The notes: generated by a model from the sequence alone, not told the origin. 33,895 nucleotides of DNA from Lachnospiraceae bacterium (GCA_017424235.1 JAFPAQ010000037.1:1-33895); one strand, 5' to 3'. Counted from the stretch's first letter, positions 22,917 through 32,046 are shown. Program-made: numbers and translations.

Positions 22917-24101
22917 ATGGAAGCATATTTAGTTTTCAGGGATCTTGCAATTATTATTGTAGCAGCCAAAGTTTGTGGCATTATAGCTAGAAAGCTGCAT
23001 GCACCGCAGGTTGTAGGAATGATCATTGCAGGACTTTTGATTGGACCGGGAGTATTTGGATGGGTAAGCCAAACAGAATTTCTTGCAGAGATGGCAGAGA
23101 TAGGTGTTATACTTCTTATGTTTTCAGCAGGACTTGAAACAGATTTAAAAGAGCTTGTAAAGACAGGTCCTATAGCTACGCTGATAGCCTGTGCAGGTGT
23201 TTTTGTGCCATTGGCAATGGGAACGGTATTATACATGATGTTTTATGGCTGGTCAGCAGTCGGTACAGAAGAATTTTACAAAGCAATATTCATCGGATGT
23301 ATTATGACTGCTACTTCTGTAAGCATAACAGTTCAGACATTAAGAGAAATGGGGCACTTAAAAGGAAAGGTTGGAACAACGATTCTAAGTGCAGCTATCA
23401 TAGATGATGTAATCGGTATTATAGTACTTACATTTGTAATTGGATTTAAAAATCCTGATTCAAATCCAGGTAAAGTTGTAATCAATACAATATTATTCTT
23501 TGTTGCTGCTATTGTTATGGGATTTATTTTCTATAAAATATTTGAAGTGCTTGATGCAAAATATCCACATACAAGACGTATTCCAATTATTGGTCTTGCA
23601 TTATGTTTAATATCCGCATATGTTGCAGAAAAATACTTTGGAATAGCTGATATTACAGGCGCTTATGTAGCAGGTATAATGCTTTGCAGTATTCAGGATT
23701 CAGCATATATTGAAGAAAAGATGGACATTACCTCCTATATGCTTTTTGGACCTGTATTTTTTGCAAGTATAGGATTAAAAACAAATATCGAAGGTGTTGA
23801 TTCAGCACTTATAGTATTTTCAATAGCATTTGTAATAGTCGCACTTGTTTCCAAAATAATTGGATGTGGAATAATGTCTAAGTTGTGTGGATTTAAGGGT
23901 ATGGATTGCCTCAAAATAGGTGTCGGAATGATGACAAGAGGCGAGGTAGCACTTATTGTTGCACAAAAAGGTCTTAGTGTGGGTCTTATGTCGTCACAGT
24001 ATTTCACAGCGGTAATTTTGCTTATAATCATTTCATCGGTATCGGTGCCTATTATACTTAAACTCATATATAATAAAGCACCGGATCATCAATATAATTA
24101 G
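22917..24101 (+). CDS. CPA2-family cation:proton antiporter
   Basis: 394 residues, about 12 membrane helices, almost entirely the Na_H_Exchanger domain. Family marks: LMFSAGLETDLKEL (67-80), TATSVSITVQTLREMG (131-146), the paired aspartates D163-D164 in AIIDDVIGII, and TRGEVALIVAQKG (340-352). The DD pair is typical of electrogenic NapA-like exchangers. There is no C-terminal TrkA-N/RCK domain, so it is not a ligand-gated Kef system. The ion is probably Na+ or K+. AGAGG lies about 13 nt before the ATG, longer than usual. Monocistronic with a strong terminator after it. Confidence 0.88.
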   Translation: MEAYLVFRDLAIIIVAAKVCGIIARKLHAPQVVGMIIAGLLIGPGVFGWVSQTEFLAEMAEIGVILLMFSAGLETDLKELVKTGPIATLIACAGVFVPLAMGTVLYMMFYGWSAVGTEEFYKAIFIGCIMTATSVSITVQTLREMGHLKGKVGTTILSAAIIDDVIGIIVLTFVIGFKNPDSNPGKVVINTILFFVAAIVMGFIFYKIFEVLDAKYPHTRRIPIIGLALCLISAYVAEKYFGIADITGAYVAGIMLCSIQDSAYIEEKMDITSYMLFGPVFFASIGLKTNIEGVDSALIVFSIAFVIVALVSKIIGCGIMSKLCGFKGMDCLKIGVGMMTRGEVALIVAQKGLSVGLMSSQYFTAVILLIIISSVSVPIILKLIYNKAPDHQYN

Positions 24102-24123
24102 TATCATAGTAAAAATCATATAT

Positions 24124-24157
24124 AAAAACAGTGCATGCATCTGCATGCACTGTTTTT
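24124..24157 (+). terminator. Terminator of the CPA2 antiporter gene
   Basis: A 16-bp perfect stem (24124-24139 with 24142-24157) rich in GTGCATGCA, flanked by A and T runs; probably works in both directions. The remaining 210 bp before the next gene show only a short palindrome GTAAATCATTTAC near 24182. Confidence 0.88.
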
Positions 24158-24367
24158 AAGTTATAGGAAATTGCGACAGTGTAAATCATTTACATAAATA
24201 AAATAACACATATTACCTTATTATCTCCATGTTTTAAATATCTATATTTTTTAGAATGATGCATACAAAAAGTAAATATATTGCATTTGAAAATGATAAA
24301 TACAAAAGCATATTATAACAAGAAAAATAATGCAAACATATTTACATTAATGGTGATAATATTGCGA

Positions 24368-25690
24368 CTATTTGCAAACTATTTGCTTCAATAATTCAAC
24401 GGCATCTGAAAGTTTATTTAAAGGTACTTCGCAACAGGATAGTGCAATATGTGCAATATTTTCACTGTCATTTATTGAAAATACCAGTATACCATTCTGC
24501 TTTGCTTTTTCTCTCAGTTCACTGCCTGTCATGCCGCACTTCAATTTCAAATGTACCATAAACACAGACTCGCCTAAATATACTTCAGCATCATGTCCAA
24601 AGGCTTTTTCTAATAAAGCTGTCAAAGCTTTGGCTTTGTTGGAATAAAGTCTTTTTAGTTTTCTGATTTGGCTTTCAAGATGTCCGTCTCTGAGAAACTG
24701 ACACAGTGCCAGCTGTTCTGATTTGGAGGCAGTCTGATTATATAAATTCATCTTATTTTTATACAGAGCAAGAATATCATCTGGCAGAATCATAAAGCTT
24801 AATCTTATTGAGGGGAGCAAAAGTTTTGAAAAAGTGCTTAGATATACTACATTTTCACCACCTGAAAGACCTTGCAGACAAGGTACAGGCTTACTAAAAT
24901 ATCTAAATTCATTATCATAATCATCTTCTATTATAAGCCTGTTATTTTCAAAACATTCTTTCAGTAAAGCAAGCCTTTTCTGTACATTCATCACATCTCC
25001 AAAGGATGTCATATGTGATGGGGTCATATATAAAATATCTGCATCATTTTTGCTCTCTACATGCTCAAAATTGTAATCATCAAAAATTACCATTCCTTGT
25101 GCAAAATGAATATCATAAAAGCACACTTTTTTTCTTTCCTTTATAAGCGGACAGAGAATATTCATTAAAGCCTGAGACCCTGCACCAATAATTATATTTT
25201 CAGGATTGCACACTGCATTTCTCTTTTTTATAACATATTTACAAATAGCTTCTCTTAATTCATATTCACCTTGGGCTTCGCCATAGGTCAACATTCGACC
25301 GTCCTGACGTAAAGTGTTTTTTATATATCGTCTCCATAAATTAAAATCAAAGCTTTCTGCATCCACGTTGTTTGAAGTGAAGTTATATAATATGCTGTTT
25401 TTTGAAGCATTATTAGTTATATTTGAAGCATTTTTAGAAGAAGCGTGTGGAACAGGTCGCTTTGTGACATAGTAACCACTTTGTGGTTTTGAAATAATAT
25501 ATCCATCTGCTGCGAGGCAAAGATATGCCGTTTCAATGGTAGTTCGGCTTAAACCAAGCTGCTCGGCCCCCTTTCTTATAGAAGGCATTTTGGTATTTTC
25601 CTGCATTTTTCCGCTTTCAATAAGTTCTTTATAATAATCATATACCTGTATATATCTGGCTGAAATTTTATCATTAAGTTTTAATTTCAA
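24368..25690 (-). CDS. MocR-family (GntR/aminotransferase) transcription regulator
   Basis: 440 residues from TTG 25690, chosen because AGAGGAAG precedes it by about 9 nt; the upstream ATG at 25726 has no ribosome binding site. Residues 1-78 are a GntR winged helix (PSIRKGAEQLGLSRTTIETAY, then QSGYYV). A linker of about 35 Asn/Ser-rich residues follows. The rest is a fold-type I aminotransferase domain with D256 in IIEDDYDNEFRY and the PLP lysine K289 in STFSKLLLPSIRLSF. PdxR-type regulators of this family sense PLP, others GABA or amino acids; the effector here is unknown. It is divergent from the MraY-like gene, with a MITE inserted in the shared upstream region. Confidence 0.9.
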   Translation of the reverse strand: MKLKLNDKISARYIQVYDYYKELIESGKMQENTKMPSIRKGAEQLGLSRTTIETAYLCLAADGYIISKPQSGYYVTKRPVPHASSKNASNITNNASKNSILYNFTSNNVDAESFDFNLWRRYIKNTLRQDGRMLTYGEAQGEYELREAICKYVIKKRNAVCNPENIIIGAGSQALMNILCPLIKERKKVCFYDIHFAQGMVIFDDYNFEHVESKNDADILYMTPSHMTSFGDVMNVQKRLALLKECFENNRLIIEDDYDNEFRYFSKPVPCLQGLSGGENVVYLSTFSKLLLPSIRLSFMILPDDILALYKNKMNLYNQTASKSEQLALCQFLRDGHLESQIRKLKRLYSNKAKALTALLEKAFGHDAEVYLGESVFMVHLKLKCGMTGSELREKAKQNGILVFSINDSENIAHIALSCCEVPLNKLSDAVELLKQIVCK

Positions 25691-25737
25691 AAAATCACTT
25701 CCTCTTAAATAATAAGATTTAATCATGTTTCTATATT

Positions 25738-25869
25738 GTTACTGTACACAGGTTATATTCCGCGAGGTGTTTTCAGAATGAAAACCCGAGTTTTTAACGC
25801 GCCAAATTAAGCTTTTGCTTAATTTGTGTGCATAATATGTTACAGTACATACTATGTGTGTACTGTAAC
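25738..25869. mobile_element. 132-bp MITE with terminal inverted repeats and 8-bp target duplication
   Basis: The left end GTTACTGTACACA is the exact reverse complement of the right end TGTGTACTGTAAC (13 bp). It is flanked on both sides by TCTATATT (25730-25737 and 25870-25877), an 8-bp target-site duplication. Interior: a short GTTTTC/GAAAAC hairpin in the left half, AAATTAAG/CTTAATTT at 25804, and a near-perfect palindrome abutting the right end. No coding capacity; it would need a transposase supplied elsewhere. It lies 47 bp upstream of the mocR start. Confidence 0.85.
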
Positions 25870-25909
25870 TCTATATTAACAATGAATAGAGATTACTGTC
25901 TAGTAAATA

Positions 25910-25938
25910 TTGCAGTCATTGTAAATAAGTAGTAAAAT
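25910..25938 (+). promoter_or_regulatory. Probable promoter of the MraY-like gene
   Basis: TTGCAG, a 17-bp spacer and TAAAAT, 35 bp upstream of the start codon and 40 bp right of the MITE. Confidence 0.5.
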
Positions 25939-25972
25939 GGAATTTAATAAAATGTAGAAGCAGGAGGAAGCG

Positions 25973-26938
25973 ATGATAAACTTTTTTATGGACGTATCGC
26001 AGTATAGTATTTTAGGCTTTTTAGGGGTTGCGTTTGCTTATATAGTAACCTGTGTTTTGTTAGGGACAATGATAAATAAGCTGCCTAGAGATCACGGTCG
26101 TGCTTATGCACATGATGGGGTGCTCTCAGCGGGTAAACCAAGAGGAGCAGGCTTCATTTTTATACTTGTATTTGTTGTAGCAGCACTTGTTTTTGGCAGT
26201 CTTGATAGAGAACTTATAATCTATCTTATACTTACAGTAGCAGCAATGATGACAGGATTTCTTGATGACTGTGCAAAGGTATCATGGGGTGAACTTAGAA
26301 AAGGTCTTCTTGACCTTGTGATTGCAGTTATGACAGCTATTACAGTTGTGAATTTTAATGGAAGTGATGTTACAATAGCTCTCACAGGATATACATTTAC
26401 ATTACATCCTGTTGTTTATGGAATACTGGCAGTTATATTGGTATGGGCATCTATTAATGTAACTAATTGTGCAGATGGCGTAGATGGATTATCAGGAACA
26501 CTGGCATGTATTTCCCTGTCAACTGTTTATTATATAATGAATTCAAGAGATATAGCTCCTGAATTTACCTATATTATCCTTTTGTTTGTAGCATGCATTT
26601 TGGGATATCTTTGGTATAATGCGACTCCAAGCTGTCTCATGATGGGAGATGCGGGTTCAAGAGCAATAGGGTTGTTTATTGCCATAGCTGTGATGAAGAC
26701 AGGAAGTCCGTTTCTGTATTTGTTTATAGCATTTGTTCTTATGGTAGATGGAGGACTTGGACTTATAAAAGTTGCACTTCTTCGTTATCTTAAGATAAAA
26801 ATACTTACAAAAGTGCGAACACCACTTCATGATCATGTTAGAAAGAATCGTAAATGGTCTAATGCTCAGACAGTATTCAAATTTGCAATAATTCAGATAA
26901 TGATTTCACTTGCAGTCATTTGGCTTATCAATATCTAG
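25973..26938 (+). CDS. MraY-like phospho-sugar transferase (glycosyltransferase 4 family)
   Basis: 321 residues, about 10 membrane helices, AGGAGG before the ATG. Family motifs: a DHGRAYAHDG and GKPRGAG region (40-60), FLDDCAK (97-102) with the catalytic D98-D99, NCADGVDGLSG (165-175), and MGDAGSRAIG (224-233). The last cytoplasmic motif reads TPLHDHVRKN (283-292) where MraY has PLHHHFE, so the middle histidine is replaced. MraY transfers phospho-MurNAc-pentapeptide to undecaprenyl phosphate. This gene is alone and not in a dcw cluster, so it may be the housekeeping enzyme displaced, or a paralogue with another nucleotide sugar. The GVDGL motif is closer to MraY than to WecA/TagO. Confidence 0.8.
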   Translation: MINFFMDVSQYSILGFLGVAFAYIVTCVLLGTMINKLPRDHGRAYAHDGVLSAGKPRGAGFIFILVFVVAALVFGSLDRELIIYLILTVAAMMTGFLDDCAKVSWGELRKGLLDLVIAVMTAITVVNFNGSDVTIALTGYTFTLHPVVYGILAVILVWASINVTNCADGVDGLSGTLACISLSTVYYIMNSRDIAPEFTYIILLFVACILGYLWYNATPSCLMMGDAGSRAIGLFIAIAVMKTGSPFLYLFIAFVLMVDGGLGLIKVALLRYLKIKILTKVRTPLHDHVRKNRKWSNAQTVFKFAIIQIMISLAVIWLINI

Positions 26939-26941
26939 AAT

Positions 26942-26976
26942 AAAAAACGGATATCGCAAAGCGATATCCGTTTTTT
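26942..26976 (+). terminator. Bidirectional terminator between MraY-like and ABC-F genes
   Basis: A 16-bp perfect stem (26942-26957 with 26961-26976) with A and T runs at its ends, placed between convergent genes. Confidence 0.9.
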
Positions 26977-26980
26977 ATTG

Positions 26981-27065
26981 TCGCAGAGCCTCGCAAATGA
27001 AATTTGTCCTTACGGACATGAGGCTCGCGGACGAGTAGGAGGAAATAAATCCCCTCCTACTCGAT
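26981..27065 (-). repeat. 85-nt 3'-UTR cassette, copy 2
   Basis: Reverse complement of 20871-20955 with four differences. Relative to the ABC-F gene it starts one base past the stop codon and leads into the terminator, the same order as after cheY. One difference lies in the hairpin A loop, the others in the junction and in the B stem. Confidence 0.88.
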
Positions 27066-27066
27066 T

Positions 27067-28620
27067 TTAGATTCTTGTACTCCATTTTGAACAGTCCCAA
27101 ACATCTGTGGCAAGACCATCATAAAAATCCGGTTCATGACATACCATAAGGATGCTTCCATTATATTCTTGTAAGGCACGTTTAAGTTCAGCTTTTGCAT
27201 CTACATCAAGATGGTTTGTAGGCTCGTCCAAAAGAAGAATATTAGTGTTTTTATTAATCAATTTGCAAAGTCTTACCTTTGCCTGTTCTCCACCACTTAA
27301 AACTTTAACCTTGCTTTCAATATGCTTTGTGGTAAGACCACATTTGGCAAGGGCAGAGCGAACCTCATATTGTGTATAAGATGGAAATTCTTTCCATATT
27401 TCTTCAATACAGGTGGTAGTAACAGACTGATCCATTTCCTGTTCAAAATATCCTATTTCAAGATAATCTCCTAACTCAACTCCACCATTTAATGGTCTTA
27501 TCAGTCCAAGGATACTCTTTAAAAGAGTTGTTTTTCCTATTCCGTTTGCACCTGTAAGCACTATTTTCTGTCCACGCTCCATGGAAAGATCAAGTGGTTT
27601 TGAAAGAGCTTCATCATATCCGATTACAAGACTCTTTGTATTAAAAATATATCTTCCACTGGTTCTTGCCTCTTTGAAATGAAATTCCGGCTTTGGTTTT
27701 TGCGAAGCAAGTTCAATTACATCCATCTTATCAAGCTTTTTCTGGCGTGACATGGCCATATTTCTGGTTGCTACACGGGCTTTATTTCTGGCAACAAAAT
27801 CTTTAAGATCAGCAATTTCCTTTTGCTGTTTGTTATAGGCAGCTTCTAACTGAGCCTGCTTCATTGCATAAACTTCCTGAAATTTATCATAATCACCGAC
27901 ATAACGGTTGAGCTCGGCATTATCCATATGATAGATGATATTTATTACGCTGTTTAAGAAAGGAATATCATGTGAAATAAGGATAAATGCATTTTCGTAT
28001 TCCTGTAAATATCGTTTAAGCCATTCGATATGATTTACATCAAGATAGTTGGTAGGCTCATCTAAGAGCAGAATATCAGGCTTTTCGAGAAGAAGCTTTC
28101 CAAGCAATATTTTAGTTCGCTGTCCACCACTTAGATTAGTCACATCTGTATCAAGACCAAGCTCTAATAATCCAAGAGCTCTGGCAACTTCATCAATTTT
28201 AGCATCTATCATATAAAAATCATGCTGGGTTAAAAGATCCTGAATAGTACCAAGCTCTTCCATATAATTTTCAAGTTCACTTTCGGTGGCATCACCCATC
28301 TTGTCACAGATTTCATTCATTCTGGCTTCCATTTCATACAAAAAATCAAAAGCAGATGCCATTACATCTTTTATAGTCATGCCTTTTTCAAGACTGGTGT
28401 GCTGATCAAGATAGCCCACACGGACATTTTTTGCCCATTCTATTTTTCCCTCATCAGGCATGAGTTTTCCGGTGATAATATTCATAAAAGTAGATTTACC
28501 TTCGCCATTAGCACCGACAAGTCCGATATGCTCACCCTTTAAAAGTCGAAATGATACATTGGTGAATATAGTTCTGTCTCCAAAGCCATGTGACAAATTT
28601 TCTACATTTAAAATACTCAT
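27067..28620 (-). CDS. ABC-F family ATPase (ribosome-associated type)
   Basis: 517 residues from ATG 28620, with AAAGGA 8 nt upstream; a TTG at 28638 would overlap that site. Two complete ABC cassettes: Walker A G36-ANGEGKST, signature LSGGQ at 163-167 and DEP at 187; then Walker A at 357-364, LSGGEQ at 441-446 and DEP at 465. The linker (about 235-310) contains the charged helical pair typical of the ABC-F P-site interaction motif. There are no membrane helices, so it acts on ribosomes rather than as a transporter. Length and motifs suit housekeeping members (YkpA/YbiT-like) better than antibiotic-resistance types; the exact subgroup is not certain. Confidence 0.9.
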   Translation of the reverse strand: MSILNVENLSHGFGDRTIFTNVSFRLLKGEHIGLVGANGEGKSTFMNIITGKLMPDEGKIEWAKNVRVGYLDQHTSLEKGMTIKDVMASAFDFLYEMEARMNEICDKMGDATESELENYMEELGTIQDLLTQHDFYMIDAKIDEVARALGLLELGLDTDVTNLSGGQRTKILLGKLLLEKPDILLLDEPTNYLDVNHIEWLKRYLQEYENAFILISHDIPFLNSVINIIYHMDNAELNRYVGDYDKFQEVYAMKQAQLEAAYNKQQKEIADLKDFVARNKARVATRNMAMSRQKKLDKMDVIELASQKPKPEFHFKEARTSGRYIFNTKSLVIGYDEALSKPLDLSMERGQKIVLTGANGIGKTTLLKSILGLIRPLNGGVELGDYLEIGYFEQEMDQSVTTTCIEEIWKEFPSYTQYEVRSALAKCGLTTKHIESKVKVLSGGEQAKVRLCKLINKNTNILLLDEPTNHLDVDAKAELKRALQEYNGSILMVCHEPDFYDGLATDVWDCSKWSTRI

Positions 28621-28782
28621 AAATATATTTCCTTTCAAATTACTTTAAATTAACGGTTATATCTCGTTTAGTATATATGCAAAAGCTTTTAAAATCAACA
28701 AAATACTTGTTATCGTTGTTATGGAAACTAAATTGTGATAAAATAATTTTGTAAAAAATGATAGTGAAAAGGGTTAAAGGAT

Positions 28783-29238
28783 ATGAGACTTTTATTGCAA
28801 AGAGTAAAAGAAGCAAGCGTTAAAGTAGATGGTGAGATAATAGGGCAAATAGGTCATGGTCTGTTAGTATTTGTTGGAGTGTCTGATACTGATGATAAAC
28901 AGATTGCAGACAAGATGATAGACAAGATGACCAAGCTTAGGATATTTGATGATGAACAGGGAAAGACAAATCTTTCAGCAGCAGATGTAAATGGTGAATT
29001 TTTGATAATATCACAATTTACTCTTTATGCTGATTGTAGAAAGGGTAACAGACCTTCATTTATATCAGCAGGTAAGCCTGAAATGGCAAATGAATTATAT
29101 GAATATGTTATAAGTGAGGTAGCCAAAAAAGGATTTAAAACTGAGCATGGTTCTTTTGGGGCTGATATGAAGGTATCACTTTTAAATGATGGGCCATTTA
29201 CAGTAATTCTTGATTCTGAAGAGATTGTAAAGAAATAA
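28783..29238 (+). CDS. dtd: D-aminoacyl-tRNA deacylase
   Basis: Removes D-amino acids (and glycine from tRNA-Ala) mischarged onto tRNA. 151 residues, the standard length. It has SQFTL (77-81) with T80, and the cross-dimer Gly-Pro motif G137-P138 in NDGPFT (most homologues read GPVT). First of four closely spaced genes on this strand (dtd, mgtC-like, ybaK-like, EamA). The ATG lies after AAAGG at a somewhat long spacing. Confidence 0.95.
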   Translation: MRLLLQRVKEASVKVDGEIIGQIGHGLLVFVGVSDTDDKQIADKMIDKMTKLRIFDDEQGKTNLSAADVNGEFLIISQFTLYADCRKGNRPSFISAGKPEMANELYEYVISEVAKKGFKTEHGSFGADMKVSLLNDGPFTVILDSEEIVKK

Positions 29239-29272
29239 ATAAAGACGGTGTTTGTATAGTACAGGGGGTTAA

Positions 29273-29953
29273 ATGTTTACAACAATATTTTCTGAGTGGA
29301 CTTGGCAAAATGTTTTGGTAAGAATTTTGACATCTATAGTAATTGGCACATTTATAGGTATTGACAGAGGCGTAAAAAAGCGTGGTGGAGGTGCAAGAAC
29401 TACAGTCACTGTATGTATAGGTGCAACAGTCATTATGCTTTTGGAACAATATATGGAAATCTTGTATCCGGGCAAATTTGATATTACAAGACTTGGAGCG
29501 CAGGTAATAAGTGGAGTCGGATTTCTCGGAGCCGGTACGATTCTTATATCCGGACATCAGGTAAAGGGACTTACCTCCGCTGCAAGTATATGGACAAGTG
29601 CATGTATTGGCTTAATGATAGGTATTGGCTTTGTGGATGGTGCAATACTTGCCACGGTTATTTGGATTGTATGTATACATGTTATTCCGTTTATAGAAGG
29701 AAATGTATATAAACGTTCAAGATATATGACTCTTTATATAGAAGCCGAGGATGGAAAATCTATTACAAGTGTATCAAAATTCTTAAAAGAAAAAGAATGT
29801 TTTATTGATTCATTTGATGTTGATAAGCCAAAAGCAAAAGGACAGAATTTCCAGATAGTAACCACTTTTAAATTGCCAAAACAGTCAAATAAGGAGGAGT
29901 ATTTAAGACTTATACAGGAATTAAAAGGTATAGTTTTGGTTAGTGAAATATAA
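29273..29953 (+). CDS. MgtC/SapB family membrane protein
   Basis: 226 residues. Four to five N-terminal helices carry the family signature RLGAQVISGVGFLGAGTI (73-90) and an acidic first-loop residue D31 in GIDRGVKKR. Residues about 145-226 form a soluble domain with alternating strands that looks ACT-like, as in MgtC proteins of the longer type. In pathogens MgtC affects Mg2+ adaptation and F-ATPase; in commensal Firmicutes the role is unknown. ATG with GGGGG upstream, 34 bp after dtd. Confidence 0.9.
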   Translation: MFTTIFSEWTWQNVLVRILTSIVIGTFIGIDRGVKKRGGGARTTVTVCIGATVIMLLEQYMEILYPGKFDITRLGAQVISGVGFLGAGTILISGHQVKGLTSAASIWTSACIGLMIGIGFVDGAILATVIWIVCIHVIPFIEGNVYKRSRYMTLYIEAEDGKSITSVSKFLKEKECFIDSFDVDKPKAKGQNFQIVTTFKLPKQSNKEEYLRLIQELKGIVLVSEI

Positions 29954-29979
29954 AAACAGAGAAAGGTATCAGTATTAAC

Positions 29980-30465
29980 ATGGCAAAACAAAAAGAAATA
30001 AAGACAAATGCAATGCGCATATTGGAAACACAGAAAATACCATATACAGCGCATACCTATGAATGTGATGAATTTATAGATGGTATTCAAATAGCAGATA
30101 TGTTAAATCTTCCCCATGAGAAGGTGTATAAAACTCTTGTTACCAAAGGAAACAGCAATAATTATTTTGTATTTGTTATTCCAATTGCAGAGGAACTTGA
30201 TATGAAAAAAGCTGCAAAATCTGTCGGTGAGAAGTCAGTTGCGATGATACATGTAAAAGATATAAATGCAGTTACCGGATATATTCGTGGAGGCTGTACA
30301 GCAATTGGAATGAAAAAGCAGTATGTGACACGTATTGAACAATCCGCTAAAGAGTTGGAAAAAATTATTGTAAGTGGGGGAAAACTTGGCATGCAGCTTG
30401 AGCTTTCGCCTTTTGATCTGGCAAAAGCTTCAAAAGCAGAATTTGCAGATATAATTTTTAGTTAA
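29980..30465 (+). CDS. YbaK/EbsC-family aminoacyl-tRNA deacylase
   Basis: 161 residues covering one YbaK domain: IPYTAHTYECDE near the start, K51 in KVYKTLV (the conserved lysine for substrate binding), and GYIRGGCTAIGMKK (about 101-114) with the GG loop. Proteins of this type hydrolyse Cys-tRNA(Pro). Its closeness to dtd puts two tRNA proofreading enzymes in one cluster. ATG about 12 nt after GAAAGG. Confidence 0.9.
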   Translation: MAKQKEIKTNAMRILETQKIPYTAHTYECDEFIDGIQIADMLNLPHEKVYKTLVTKGNSNNYFVFVIPIAEELDMKKAAKSVGEKSVAMIHVKDINAVTGYIRGGCTAIGMKKQYVTRIEQSAKELEKIIVSGGKLGMQLELSPFDLAKASKAEFADIIFS

Positions 30466-30479
30466 AGGGGATATTTTTT

Positions 30480-30893
30480 ATGTGGATGATATTTGCAATA
30501 TTATCAGCAGTATTTGCTGCTTTGACATCCATACTTGCAAAAATAGGAATAGATGGAGTAAATTCAAATCTTGCTACAGCGATAAGGACGGTAGTAGTTG
30601 TTGTAATGGCATGGGGTATGGTATTTCTTACACATGCGCAAAGTGGATTAAATCAGATTACTAAAAAGAGTTGGGTGTTTTTGATTTTATCCGGCCTTGC
30701 AACAGGTGCCTCATGGTTATGTTATTATAAGGCCTTGCAAATGGGGGAGGCTTCCAAAGTGGTTCCCATTGATAAATTAAGCGTTGTTATTACTTTGATA
30801 CTTGCATTTGTATTTTTACATGAACAGTTTACAATTAAGTCAATCGCTGGATGTATACTGATTGGAGCAGGAACATTGATAATGGTTTTATAA
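30480..30893 (+). CDS. Half-size EamA-family (DMT) transporter
   Basis: 137 residues, four to five helices, a single EamA repeat; most EamA transporters have two repeats and about 300 residues. Features include ASWLCYYKALQMGEASKVVPIDKLSVV (mid-protein, in two short blocks) and FLHEQFT, typical of the YddG/RhaT-like half. Single-repeat members work as dimers. AAAGGGGA precedes the ATG. Substrate unknown. It is the last gene of the dtd cluster. Confidence 0.85.
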   Translation: MWMIFAILSAVFAALTSILAKIGIDGVNSNLATAIRTVVVVVMAWGMVFLTHAQSGLNQITKKSWVFLILSGLATGASWLCYYKALQMGEASKVVPIDKLSVVITLILAFVFLHEQFTIKSIAGCILIGAGTLIMVL

Positions 30894-30904
30894 AGTAATA
30901 TAAT

Positions 30905-30985
30905 AATACCAATGGCAAAAGGTCTGAACCTACATGAGCTTGCTCAAATGTGGGAGTACGAAGTACGTAAAAATCCGTAGGTATT
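30905..30985 (+). other. Structured intergenic element upstream of fumarase
   Basis: A three-way layout is visible: P1 ACCTAC (30928-30933) with GTAGGT (30977-30982), P2 GAGC/GCTC with extension ACAT/ATGT (30932-30951), and P3 GTAC-GAA-GTAC (30956-30966). AATACC (30905-30910) could pair with GGTATT (30980-30985) instead. It may be a repeat, a small RNA or part of the EamA 3' UTR; I do not recognise a known riboswitch. Confidence 0.3.
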
Positions 30986-31137
30986 ATAGTTAGGTTTTTT
31001 GACCCTGACATAATATATAATTGAGTCTTAGGTTAAATTAGTCAAAACATTGTGATTGCGAAGAACTTAAAACACTCCGCAAAATAGTAATTGAGGGCAG
31101 TTACGAATATATATAATAGAAAGGTAAGGAACCAATA

Positions 31138-31980
31138 ATGAGAACAATAAATGTTTCAGAGATTACAAAAAACATTAAGGAAATGTGTATAGAAGCAAAT
31201 CATTTTCTTACAGCAGATATGGATGAAGCTCTAAAAAATGCTGTTAATACAGAAAAAAGTGCACTTGGCAAGCAGATTTTAAATCAGCTTCAGGATAATC
31301 TTCAGATAGCAGGACAGGATATGATTCCTATATGTCAGGATACAGGAATGGCTGTAATATTTATGGAGATAGGACAGGATGTTCATTTTGAGGGTGGAAT
31401 TCTTGAAGATGCTATAAATGAAGGTGTAAGACAGGGTTATGTAGATGGATTTCTTCGTAAATCTGTAGTAAAAGACCCTTTGATTCGTGAGAATACAAAA
31501 GACAACACACCGGCAATCATTCATTATGAGATGGTAGCAGGAGATAAAGTAAAAATTACAGTGGCACCAAAAGGTTTTGGAAGTGAAAATATGAGCCGAG
31601 TATTCATGCTCAAGCCGGCAGATGGTATAGAAGGGGTAAAAAATGCAATTATGACAGCGGTAAAGGATGCAGGTCCAAATGCATGTCCCCCAATGGTAGT
31701 TGGTGTTGGAATAGGTGGAACTTTCGAGAAATGTGCATTAATGGCTAAAAAAGCTTTAACACGTCCTGTTAATGAGCATTCAGACATTCCGTATGTAAAA
31801 GAAATGGAAGAGGAACTTCTTGACAAAATTAATCATACAGGAATTGGACCGGGTGGACTTGGTGGAGTAACAACAGCTCTTGCAGTAAATATCAATACAT
31901 ATCCGACACATATTGCAGGTCTTCCTGTGGCTATTAATATTTGTTGCCATGTAAACAGACATAGTGTAAGAGAAGTGTAA
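31138..31980 (+). CDS. Fumarate hydratase class I, alpha subunit
   Basis: Iron-sulfur fumarase (or a related tartrate/fumarate-type hydro-lyase), N-terminal part as a separate subunit of 280 residues. Candidate [4Fe-4S] ligands: C66 in PICQDTGMA, C183 in NACPPMVVGVGIGGTFEKC, and C269/C270 in NICCHVNRH. Also GPGGLGGVTTALAV (237-250). It reversibly hydrates fumarate to malate. The beta subunit follows after 231 bp that contain a large hairpin. AAAGGTAAGG precedes the ATG. L-tartrate dehydratase has the same architecture and cannot be excluded. Confidence 0.9.
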   Translation: MRTINVSEITKNIKEMCIEANHFLTADMDEALKNAVNTEKSALGKQILNQLQDNLQIAGQDMIPICQDTGMAVIFMEIGQDVHFEGGILEDAINEGVRQGYVDGFLRKSVVKDPLIRENTKDNTPAIIHYEMVAGDKVKITVAPKGFGSENMSRVFMLKPADGIEGVKNAIMTAVKDAGPNACPPMVVGVGIGGTFEKCALMAKKALTRPVNEHSDIPYVKEMEEELLDKINHTGIGPGGLGGVTTALAVNINTYPTHIAGLPVAINICCHVNRHSVREV

Positions 31981-32046
31981 TCTTTATTTAATATATTGAA
32001 GAAATATAGAGATTTATAATAAGATGTACTCTAGGAATTTTTTACA

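Noticed and set aside
24158..24367. Repeated ATTGCGAC and the palindrome GTAAATCATTTAC
   Set aside because: Short A+T-rich matches expected by chance in such sequence; no supporting context.
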